Positions 56,471 through 63,693 of a stretch of 64,000 nucleotides of DNA are shown one piece after another. The notes under the pieces were generated by a model. The model was not told where the DNA came from and searched no databases. It was given only the letters and a program-made list of their open reading frames with translations. Each line of letters starts with the position of its first letter. Within the stretch, counting starts at the first letter, position 1. A program made the position numbers and the translations under genes. Location: the NCBI RefSeq assembly GCF_001293565.1, contig NZ_JXMU01000007.1, forward strand, positions 1-64,000, read 5' to 3'. Source of the stretch: Ahrensia marina. Lineage in GTDB: Bacteria > Pseudomonadota > Alphaproteobacteria > Rhizobiales > Rhizobiaceae.

Positions 56471-56881
56471 ATGACATTCAATTTCCCGCAAAAGGTGCTT
56501 TTCAAACACTGCGATCCGGCCGGGATCGTATTTTATCCGCGTTATTTTGAAATGATCAATGACGTCATTGAAGCATTTTTTGCTGAAGTTGTTAAAGCGC
56601 CATTTGAAGATATGCATCTTCACGCAGCTGTGCCGACGGCGGAAATTCAATGTAAGTTTTTAAAACCGAGCAGGCACGGTGATCACTTAAATTTGCAACT
56701 CAGTTCAATAAGAGTGGGACGGTCAAGTTTCGAACTAGCGGTGGATGCTTATTGCGGTGATGAACACCGCTTTTCTGCAAAATCAACGATTGTATATGTG
56801 AATGAAAATGGGCGGCCCACGGCTTGGCCTGATACCATGCGCATCGCACTGGAAAAAAATATAAAAGGAAATGATGCATGA
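56471..56881 (+). CDS. Acyl-CoA thioesterase, 4-hydroxybenzoyl-CoA thioesterase type
   Basis: 136 residues, one hotdog fold. The motif KHCDPAGIVFYPRYFEMIND contains the Asp (D15) that serves as nucleophile in 4-hydroxybenzoyl-CoA thioesterase. Such enzymes release CoA from aromatic thioesters. In aerobic CoA pathways a thioesterase of this kind can hydrolyse dead-end or excess aryl-CoA and so free trapped CoA. Here anthraniloyl-CoA or a damaged intermediate is the expected substrate. Overlaps the RidA gene by four bases. Confidence 0.88.
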   Translation: MTFNFPQKVLFKHCDPAGIVFYPRYFEMINDVIEAFFAEVVKAPFEDMHLHAAVPTAEIQCKFLKPSRHGDHLNLQLSSIRVGRSSFELAVDAYCGDEHRFSAKSTIVYVNENGRPTAWPDTMRIALEKNIKGNDA

Positions 56882-57279
56882 CACATCTAGTCATACAGCC
56901 AGAAGGTTGGGAAAAGGCACGGGGTTATTCCAACGGCATCGTTGCATCCGGTAAAACGCTATACATTGGCGGCCAGATTGGCTGGAACGCTCAGCAAGTG
57001 TTCGAATCAGACGACTTTATTGGTCAGATGGAGCAGGCGCTGCGCAATATCGTGGATGTGCTTGAAACTGCCGGCGGTAAAGTTACCGATCTTGTTCGCT
57101 TGACTTGGTATGTCGTTGACAAGAGTGAATATGTTGCACGTCAGCGTGAAGTGGGTGAAGCTTATCGCCGTGTCCTTGGAAAGCACTTTCCTTCAATGAC
57201 AATGGTTGTTGTCTCTGCATTGGTAGAAGATGCGGCACTTGTTGAAATTGAAGCGACCGCCGTGTTGCCCCAAGACTGA
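56878..57279 (+). CDS. RidA-family protein of the anthranilate operon
   Basis: 133 residues, RidA/YjgF fold: TLYIGGQIGWNAQQVFESDDFIGQMEQALRNI, VTDLVRLTWYVVDKSEY and the final strand VVVSALVEDAALVEIEATAVL. The usual active-site Arg in the last third is not obvious, so it may belong to a Rid subgroup with different chemistry. It is the last gene of the operon. The expected monooxygenase product is a cyclic enamine, so an enamine-hydrolysing Rid protein would fit as the deaminating step. That is inference; a YjgF-like gene is also known in A. evansii-type clusters to my recollection. Confidence 0.82.
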   Translation: MTHLVIQPEGWEKARGYSNGIVASGKTLYIGGQIGWNAQQVFESDDFIGQMEQALRNIVDVLETAGGKVTDLVRLTWYVVDKSEYVARQREVGEAYRRVLGKHFPSMTMVVVSALVEDAALVEIEATAVLPQD

Positions 57280-57290
57280 CAAAGACAAAT

Positions 57291-58163
57291 CTAGGCGGCC
57301 GATTCACGTCTGTATTTTGCCGGTGTAAGTGAAGTCATTTTTTTGAATGAGCGGCAAAAGTAAGAGGTATCGCTATATCCGAGATCATCAGCGATTTCTG
57401 ATACAGATAGCCGGCTAAATTTCAATAATCTTTTGGCTTCCAGTATGCGTCTTTTGGCAAGAAACCTTTGCGGAGAGTAGCCCAGCACATTACGACATTT
57501 TCGGTTAAGTGATACAGTCGATATATCGATCGCTGAAGCATATCGTTCAGTTGGCCAGTTTGAACGAAAATTGTCTTCTACCAGCTTGCAGAATTGCCTT
57601 AACTGATCATCCCGCTGCGAGAAGGTAACCTCTCTTGCGTGACTTCTCGCCTCTAATGTTTGCCGGATAAATGCAATCAGTATAACCATAATATCGGCCT
57701 TCAAAGCCTGATTGCGTAGCTGATCCATGTTCGAAAAGTTCGCAACCAGATTCTGGTAAGCTTTTTTCGCAGCTCTGAACGACGGGTTTTCTTTTTTTAA
57801 TATGCACCACCGGTTTGTGAGAAAGTTACTTTCCGGCAGATCCTCAAGCATGCCATGCAAAACAGGAAAGCGTATGCTGATCGCGCCGCCAATCGCATTC
57901 TGAGGAAATTGGAACGCGTGAACGCAGAGCGGTGGAATAGCGACGAAAATCGGCTGTGAAGTAAATATTTCAGTGCCGTTCAGGCGAATGATAGTACCCG
58001 GTGTCTCAAAGTAAAATAGCTGCCAAAGCGTATCATGCTTGTGTGCCTTGATTGACCAATTATGCTTCGCACTACGGGTACGCAACTGCTCGAAATGCAG
58101 AATGTCATCGTAGCTATTTTCTAAATTTTCTCCATATAGCGCATATGTAGGTATAGGTTGCAT
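57291..58163 (-). CDS. pobR: AraC-family regulator, probable PobR
   Basis: 290 residues from the ATG at 58163; a TTG at 58181 is possible. The N-terminal part (to ~150) is a cupin-like sensor (HNWSIKAHKHDTLWQLFYFETPG, PPLCVHAFQFP). The last ~100 residues are the double HTH of AraC proteins: AIDISTVSLNRKCRNVLGYSPQRFL and SVSEIADDLGYSDTSYFCRSFKKMTSLTPAKYRR. AraC-type PobR proteins activate pobA in response to 4-hydroxybenzoate in several rhizobia. It is divergent from pobA with 122 bases between, which supports this role. It converges on the RidA gene with only 11 bases between. Confidence 0.82.
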   Translation of the reverse strand: MQPIPTYALYGENLENSYDDILHFEQLRTRSAKHNWSIKAHKHDTLWQLFYFETPGTIIRLNGTEIFTSQPIFVAIPPLCVHAFQFPQNAIGGAISIRFPVLHGMLEDLPESNFLTNRWCILKKENPSFRAAKKAYQNLVANFSNMDQLRNQALKADIMVILIAFIRQTLEARSHAREVTFSQRDDQLRQFCKLVEDNFRSNWPTERYASAIDISTVSLNRKCRNVLGYSPQRFLAKRRILEAKRLLKFSRLSVSEIADDLGYSDTSYFCRSFKKMTSLTPAKYRRESAA

Positions 58164-58285
58164 TTGATTGCGACATTCCAATAAGTTGAAAATAATGATC
58201 GAATAGTACTATTTTTTGTAGGTTTTGTCACTTGAGAAGACACAGAAGTACTGTCTAACTCTAGGGGGCAACACGAAAGACCGCT

Positions 58286-59470
58286 ATGAAAAAAAAGAAA
58301 ACGCAAGTTTGTATCATTGGCAGCGGGCCTGCGGGCTTATTACTTTCGCAGCTTCTTCATAACGAGGGTATTTCAAGCATCGTGATTGATCGTCAGTCAC
58401 GTGAGCATATTGAGGCACGTGTTCGTGCCGGTGTTCTGGAATGGGGTTCGGTCGAAGCTTTGGACGAAGCCGGTATTGGTGCGCGCATGCATAAGGAAGG
58501 CATTCCTCATGCAGGATTTGAACTGGCTTTTAACGGCGATAGGCACCGTATAGACATCAAAGGGCATACAGGCAAGGATGTGATGATCTATGGTCAAACC
58601 GAATTGACGGTTGACCTCATTGCCCGCCGCCTTGAGCAAGCTGGTGAAATTGTTTTCTCTGCAAGTGATGTAGTGCCGCTTGATGTAAAGTCTCCATCGC
58701 CTAAGGTTCGCTATTGTGCCAATGGCGAAAATTATGAAATCGAATGTGACCACATTGCCGGATGCGACGGCTTTCATGGTGTTTCCAAAAGCGCGATTCC
58801 GGATGATGTGCTTAAGACCTTCGAACGGGTTTATCCTTTTGGATGGCTCGGGCTCTTGGTCGATAAGCCGCCTGTCTCCGAAGAACTGATTTATGCAAAC
58901 CATGAACGGGGTTTTGCGCTTAGTTCAATGCGCTCGAAAACCCGCAGCCGTTACTACATTCAGTGTTCGCTGAACGATAAGGTCGAAGATTGGTCAGACC
59001 AGCGCTTTTGGGATGAATTTTCACTTCGTATGGGACCGCAAATTGCAGCCGATTTGCAAACAGGTGATAGCTTTGAAAAATCCATTGCCCCGCTTCGCAG
59101 TTTCGTTGCCGAACCCATGCGCTATGGCAATTTATATCTAGCAGGAGATGCGGCCCATATCGTGCCGCCGACAGGGGCAAAAGGGCTAAACCTTGCAATT
59201 GCGGATGTGCGCGTTCTTTCGCGTGCATTTGTCGAACACTATAAGAGAAACAACGATGCTTATCTGGACCGCTATTCCGAGATTTGCTTGAAACGTGTAT
59301 GGAAAGTAGAACGGTTTTCGTGGTTCATGTCGATGATGCTGCATCACTTCCCCAATATGAGCGCATTTGAAAAACGTATGCAACGTGCGGAGTTTGATCA
59401 TATAGTGGGTTCGGAAACGGCGTCACGATCTGTTGCAGAAAACTATGTTGGGTTGCCGCTCGAAATATGA
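58286..59470 (+). CDS. pobA: 4-hydroxybenzoate 3-monooxygenase
   Basis: 394 residues, the standard length. A FAD monooxygenase making protocatechuate from 4-hydroxybenzoate with NADPH and O2. FAD site GSGPAGLLLSQLL (from residue 12), the DRQSREHIEARVRAGVLE loop with the FAD-contacting residues, DG motif CDGFHGVSK and GDAAHIVPPTGAKGLNLAIADV. It begins the pob-pca operon. Two AGTACT palindromes, at 58205-58210 and 58247-58252, sit 42 bases apart in its upstream region; their role is unknown. Confidence 0.95.
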   Translation: MKKKKTQVCIIGSGPAGLLLSQLLHNEGISSIVIDRQSREHIEARVRAGVLEWGSVEALDEAGIGARMHKEGIPHAGFELAFNGDRHRIDIKGHTGKDVMIYGQTELTVDLIARRLEQAGEIVFSASDVVPLDVKSPSPKVRYCANGENYEIECDHIAGCDGFHGVSKSAIPDDVLKTFERVYPFGWLGLLVDKPPVSEELIYANHERGFALSSMRSKTRSRYYIQCSLNDKVEDWSDQRFWDEFSLRMGPQIAADLQTGDSFEKSIAPLRSFVAEPMRYGNLYLAGDAAHIVPPTGAKGLNLAIADVRVLSRAFVEHYKRNNDAYLDRYSEICLKRVWKVERFSWFMSMMLHHFPNMSAFEKRMQRAEFDHIVGSETASRSVAENYVGLPLEI

Positions 59471-59479
59471 GGTCTATCA

Positions 59480-59863
59480 ATGCCGGATAGCAGCAATAAG
59501 GGAATGGAGACGCGGCGCGCCGTTTTGGGCGATGCTCATGTTGACCGTGCTGAATCTGCCAAGACTGATTTTGATGCTCCGTTTCAAAGCATGATTACAG
59601 ATGCCGCTTGGGGACAGGTTTGGTCAGGTGATCACTGGACAAAGCGTGAGCGCTCTATGGTTACACTCGCTCTGTTGGCCGCGCTTGGTCATTACGAAGA
59701 GTTTGAGATGCATGTGCGCGCAACGATACGCACCGGCGCGACAATGGAAGATATTCGCGAAGCGCTCATGCATGTCGGTATTTATGCCGGTGTCCCCCAT
59801 GCCAATCAGGCTTTCAAAATTGCCAAAAAGGTATTGAGTGAAATGGAAGGCGATAGCCTATGA
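59480..59863 (+). CDS. pcaC: 4-carboxymuconolactone decarboxylase
   Basis: 127 residues, one AhpD-like helical domain. It decarboxylates 4-carboxymuconolactone in the protocatechuate branch. Family stretches are ESAKTDFDAPFQSMITDAAWGQVWS, WTKRERSMVTLALLAALGHYEEFEMHV and IREALMHVGIYAGVPHANQAFKIA. In many bacteria PcaC is fused to PcaD; here it stands alone and no pcaD is in the window. GAGG lies before the ATG; it overlaps pcaH by four bases. Confidence 0.94.
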   Translation: MPDSSNKGMETRRAVLGDAHVDRAESAKTDFDAPFQSMITDAAWGQVWSGDHWTKRERSMVTLALLAALGHYEEFEMHVRATIRTGATMEDIREALMHVGIYAGVPHANQAFKIAKKVLSEMEGDSL

Positions 59864-60591
59864 GCCGCGCGATCAGAGGATTTTCACCGCGTCAATATGA
59901 CGGGCAGCCGGAAATGAATTATCCGGATTACCGTTCCACGGTTCTGCGGCATCCCAAACATAGGCTTGTTGCTGTCCCACAAACGCTGGCCGACGTCACA
60001 GGACCTGCTTTTGGTGATATGGCTTTGGGCGAATTAGATAGTGACTTGATCGTCAATTATGCGTCGCCTGGCCAAAGCGCTATCGGCGAACGCATCATCG
60101 TTCATGGCCGTGTTGTGGATGAGGCTTCGCGTCCGGTCCAGCATGCTTTGATCGAAGTGTGGCAAGCTAATGCCGGCGGAAGGTATCGGCACAAAAATGA
60201 TTCATATCTCGCGCCCTTGGACCCAAATTTCGGAGGCTGCGGTCGCTGTGTAACAGACGAAGACGGGCACTATCAGTTTCGTACAATTCGTCCCGGTCCT
60301 TATCCATGGCCCAATGGTGGCAATGATTGGCGACCCGCTCATATCCATTTTTCAATATTCGGCTCGGGCTTTGCCCAGCGCTTGATCACGCAAATGTATT
60401 TTGAGGGAGATCCGCATATCCATATCTGCCCGATTGCTCAGTCGATTAATGATGCGCGTGCCGTAGATCAGCTGACAGCACGGCTCGATATGGCAAACAG
60501 TGTTCCAATGGACTTGCGCAGTTTCCGTTTCGACCTTGTGTTGCGTGGTCCTGGCTCTACTATGTTTGAGAACAAGTTGGAGGGTAATTAA
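59860..60591 (+). CDS. pcaH: Protocatechuate 3,4-dioxygenase beta subunit
   Basis: 243 residues. The subunit that holds the non-heme Fe(III): ligands Tyr109 (GGRYRH), Tyr148 (GPYPW), His161 and His163 (AHIHF) are all present. It has the N-terminal MSRAIRGFSPRQYDGQPEMNYPDYRSTVLRHP region of the beta subunit. Together with PcaG it cleaves protocatechuate between the two hydroxyl groups to 3-carboxy-cis,cis-muconate. One base separates its stop from the pcaG start. Confidence 0.96.
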   Translation: MSRAIRGFSPRQYDGQPEMNYPDYRSTVLRHPKHRLVAVPQTLADVTGPAFGDMALGELDSDLIVNYASPGQSAIGERIIVHGRVVDEASRPVQHALIEVWQANAGGRYRHKNDSYLAPLDPNFGGCGRCVTDEDGHYQFRTIRPGPYPWPNGGNDWRPAHIHFSIFGSGFAQRLITQMYFEGDPHIHICPIAQSINDARAVDQLTARLDMANSVPMDLRSFRFDLVLRGPGSTMFENKLEGN

Positions 60592-60592
60592 T

Positions 60593-61183
60593 ATGGATCC
60601 TCTGGAAACTAGACGCTCACGACCAGCTAAATCGAATGTGCAATTGCCCTTGCGGGAGACAGCATCACAAACAGCTGGGCCATACGTTCACATCGGCTGC
60701 CTGCCGAATATGGCGGGCATTAAAGGCGTGTTTGATCAGGACTTGACGTCCTATGGTTCAAGAAAATCAGGTGACACTATCAAAATTCGTGGTCACGTCA
60801 TTGATGGTGACGGCCAGATTTGCCGTGATATGATGTTGGAGTTTTGGCAGAGCCGAAACGGTGGCAAAGGCCTATGGCAGCGCTACGCGACTGATCTTGA
60901 AACGGGGCTTTATGAGGTCGAGATTGAATTTCCGAGCGAAATGCGGGATGTCGAAGGAAATGAGATTTCACCGTTTATTGCTGTGTGGATTGTGGCGCGT
61001 GGTATCAATATTGGCCTGTCGACGCGAATCTATTTGTCAGAACCTGACAATGATAAACAGTTTAGCCTAATAGATGAAAAGCGGCGCCACACTTTAATCG
61101 CCAAGCCACTTGAACTAGCCGGTGAGTACCAGTTTGATATTCATCTGCAAGGCGGGCAGGAAACGGTTTTCTTCGATATATGA
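60593..61183 (+). CDS. pcaG: Protocatechuate 3,4-dioxygenase alpha subunit
   Basis: 196 residues from the ATG at 60593; the same frame is open upstream inside pcaH but that part is not family-like. It has the intradiol dioxygenase beta-sandwich without iron ligands: RETASQTAGPYVHIGC at the start, IRGHVIDGDGQICRDMMLEFWQ and PFIAVWIVARGINIGLSTRIYL. Structural partner of PcaH. Confidence 0.94.
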   Translation: MDPLETRRSRPAKSNVQLPLRETASQTAGPYVHIGCLPNMAGIKGVFDQDLTSYGSRKSGDTIKIRGHVIDGDGQICRDMMLEFWQSRNGGKGLWQRYATDLETGLYEVEIEFPSEMRDVEGNEISPFIAVWIVARGINIGLSTRIYLSEPDNDKQFSLIDEKRRHTLIAKPLELAGEYQFDIHLQGGQETVFFDI

Positions 61184-61205
61184 TCTGGATAGTTGAGGTG
61201 CGGCT

Positions 61206-62264
61206 TTGAGTTATACAATCGGGCCGGATGCGCCGCTCAATGCATTCAATGGCGATCGAGAGATTGAAACGCTATTCACTTTAAAAGCTGATATTCAAGC
61301 CATGTTAGAGTTTGAACTAGCGCTGGTAACAGCGCAGGCACAGATCGGTGTTGTTTCAAAAGATCACGCTGAAGAGATTAAGGCTGCAATCGCGGGCATT
61401 GCACTTGATGAAGCTGAACTGGCTGCAACATTTAAAAATGACGGTGTACTGCCGCCGTCTCTTGTCCGGCAAGTGCGGAGATCGCTGGGCGACGATTTGC
61501 ATGCTGACTTTCATCGCGGTGCAACCAGTCAGGACCTTGTTGACAGCAGTGTAATGATGCGGCTTCGCCAAACGGTGGAGTTGGTCGATAAGCGGCTTGT
61601 TAGTCTTTCTGACGCGCTTAACGATTTAGTTGGGCGCAGCGCTAAGGGTCAAATCTTGAACGCCCGTACGCGTATGCAGAACGCTTTGCCAATCTCGGCT
61701 TTCGAGAAGGTTGAAAACTGGAAGTCACATATCTCAAACTTAAAACGCACCAAGCCGGACTATTTTCCCATCCAGTTAGGAGGTCCGGAAGGCGCGGCGC
61801 GTAAATTCGGAGAGCCATATGATGTACTCTGTAAAGCAATCGCAGATAGCTTGGGATTGCATGCGCCCCTCCACCATTGGCAGACTGACCGGCAGCCATT
61901 ATTGGCAATTGCGAGCTGGTTTTCGTCGGTTGCTACTTCCATGGGTAAAATCGGTCAGGATACTCTGATGATGGCTCAGACAGAAATTGGTGAAATTACA
62001 CTGGAGTCGCGTGGACTGTCTTCAGCAATGCCGCATAAGAAAAACCCTGTTCTGGCAGAAATAATCGTTGCACAAGCGCGCTATTGCCATGCTCAGATGT
62101 CGGGTCTGCAATCAGCCTCGATTCATGAAAATGAACGCTCCGGAAGTTCTTGGTCATTGGAATGGATGCTTTTGCCGGCATTGATCATCACCGCCTCAAA
62201 AAGCATCATCAACGCAAATGAACTGATAAAAGGCGCGCAGTTTCAACCGCCTCAAAGCCGGTAA
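61206..62264 (+). CDS. pcaB: 3-carboxy-cis,cis-muconate cycloisomerase
   Basis: 352 residues from a TTG with GAGG upstream. Fumarase/aspartase superfamily; it lactonises 3-carboxymuconate to 4-carboxymuconolactone. The signature GLSSAMPHKKNPVLAEI is present, as are RGATSQDLVDSSVMMRL and PIQLGGPEGAARKFGEPYD. It lacks the C-terminal ~100-residue extension of the 450-residue pseudomonad type, as rhizobial PcaB proteins do. Last gene of the pob-pca operon. A loose GCCGGT/ACCGGC pair (62257-62291) follows the stop and may be part of a terminator. Confidence 0.92.
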   Translation: MSYTIGPDAPLNAFNGDREIETLFTLKADIQAMLEFELALVTAQAQIGVVSKDHAEEIKAAIAGIALDEAELAATFKNDGVLPPSLVRQVRRSLGDDLHADFHRGATSQDLVDSSVMMRLRQTVELVDKRLVSLSDALNDLVGRSAKGQILNARTRMQNALPISAFEKVENWKSHISNLKRTKPDYFPIQLGGPEGAARKFGEPYDVLCKAIADSLGLHAPLHHWQTDRQPLLAIASWFSSVATSMGKIGQDTLMMAQTEIGEITLESRGLSSAMPHKKNPVLAEIIVAQARYCHAQMSGLQSASIHENERSGSSWSLEWMLLPALIITASKSIINANELIKGAQFQPPQSR

Positions 62265-62364
62265 CGTGCAATACCAACAATATTAACCGGCATTTACTCG
62301 TGCGTTTCTTGTAATCTGTATCGCTGCGTCTTAAGAGCTGTGCAGTAAGTTAAAGGTTGAACAC

Positions 62365-62994
62365 ATGACGAAACCGACCATTCGCCTCCATAGTGATGAT
62401 TTATCTGACGAAGCCGCCGCTCTTTATACAGGCGACGTTGCAATTGACACGGAAACACTAGGTTTAAATCCGCTTCGCGACCGGTTGTGTGTTGTTCAAC
62501 TTTCGCCCGGTGACGGCTCTGCCGATATCGTTCAAATCGGTAAAGGCCAGAAAAAAGCGCCCAATATCACAGCGCTTTTGAAGGACCGCAAGAAAACCAA
62601 AATTTTCCATTTCGGCCGTTTTGATATTGCTGTCATGGAGCATGCGTTCGGCGTGCAAGCCAATCCGGTGTTCTGTACGAAAATTGCATCCAAATTGACC
62701 CGCACATATACTGACCGTCACGGCTTGAAAAACCTGACCTCTGAAATGATCGGTGTTGACCTGTCAAAACAACAACAATCATCTGACTGGGCAGCTGAAA
62801 AGCTTACGGATGCGCAGATTGATTATGCTGCAAGTGATGTATTGTATTTGCATGAATTGATGGACGCATTAAAGCTTCGGCTCGAGCGTGATGGACGGAT
62901 GAAAGAGGCGGAAGCCTGTTTCAAGTTTTTGCCAACGCGCGCAAAGCTAGATTTGATGGGCTGGCCTGAACACGATATTTTTTCTCATACATAA
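62365..62994 (+). CDS. rnd: Ribonuclease D-type 3'-5' exoribonuclease
   Basis: 209 residues. A DEDDy exonuclease: D28 and E30 in AIDTETLGL, D87 in FHFGRFDI, and Y154/D158 in DYAASDVLYL. It is the short alphaproteobacterial form without the C-terminal HRDC domains of E. coli RNase D. Its job would be in tRNA 3'-end maturation or RNA quality control. It is 10 bases upstream of the HAD gene on the same strand. Confidence 0.9.
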   Translation: MTKPTIRLHSDDLSDEAAALYTGDVAIDTETLGLNPLRDRLCVVQLSPGDGSADIVQIGKGQKKAPNITALLKDRKKTKIFHFGRFDIAVMEHAFGVQANPVFCTKIASKLTRTYTDRHGLKNLTSEMIGVDLSKQQQSSDWAAEKLTDAQIDYAASDVLYLHELMDALKLRLERDGRMKEAEACFKFLPTRAKLDLMGWPEHDIFSHT

Positions 62995-63003
62995 GCAGCG
63001 ACA

Positions 63004-63693
63004 ATGTTTGACAAACCACTGATGATTTTCGATTGCGATGGCGTGCTCATCGATAGCGAAATAATCTACCTTGAAGAAGAATTTCGCGTCCTGACCTCTA
63101 ATGGTATCGAGGTGGATAAGGCATGGTTTGTGGCCGAGTTCATGGCGCTGGCACAGCCGCTTTGGAAAGATAAGTTTGTCGGCCTTATCAAAGAGCGTGC
63201 CGGTGTTGATCTTACCGAAGATGAATTTGAAGCGATGAAGGCGCTGACAAGAGAGCGTATTGCCGCAGAAATCAAAACGGTAGATGGCGTTGAAGATATG
63301 CTCTCTGCCCTGCGGACAAAAGCCTGTGTTGCCTCATCAACCCAAATGCAATTTTTGCCTAAAAAGCTGGAGCGGACTAAACTTGCACAACACTTTGGCG
63401 ACGGTGTTTATTCCGGTGATATGGTCCAGAACGGCAAACCGGCGCCTGACCTATTCCTCTTTGCGGCAAAACAGATGGGCGGCGACGCAGAGAATTCTAT
63501 TGTCATCGAAGACAGTGTGAATGGTGTGCGCGGCGGTAAAGCGGCAGGTATGTACACAATAGGTTTTACGGGTGGTTCTCACTGTTTTGAAGGGCATGCC
63601 GAATCGTTGAAAGCTGCCGGTGCTGATGTCATTTTGCCGTCGCACTCTGCTTTGCTTGAGTGGCTTGCAGCTAATACAAACACGCTCAGCTAG
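63004..63693 (+). CDS. HAD-superfamily phosphatase (phosphoglycolate phosphatase-like)
   Basis: 229 residues. HAD motifs: D10 and D12 in IFDCDGVLIDSE, the Ser/Thr of motif II in CVASSTQM, the Lys of motif III in NGKPAPDLFL and the Asp pair of motif IV in VIEDSVNGVRGGKAAGM. A helical cap (residues ~18-85) places it among beta-phosphoglucomutase/phosphoglycolate phosphatase-like enzymes. The substrate is unknown. Its stop codon is shared with that of the next gene on the other strand in the palindrome CTAG. Confidence 0.88.
   Translation: MFDKPLMIFDCDGVLIDSEIIYLEEEFRVLTSNGIEVDKAWFVAEFMALAQPLWKDKFVGLIKERAGVDLTEDEFEAMKALTRERIAAEIKTVDGVEDMLSALRTKACVASSTQMQFLPKKLERTKLAQHFGDGVYSGDMVQNGKPAPDLFLFAAKQMGGDAENSIVIEDSVNGVRGGKAAGMYTIGFTGGSHCFEGHAESLKAAGADVILPSHSALLEWLAANTNTLS

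Noticed and set aside
58205-58252. Two AGTACT palindromes 42 bases apart upstream of pobA as possible PobR sites
   Set aside because: AraC-type activators usually bind direct repeats. Six-base palindromes this far apart may be chance, so I mention them only in the pobA entry.
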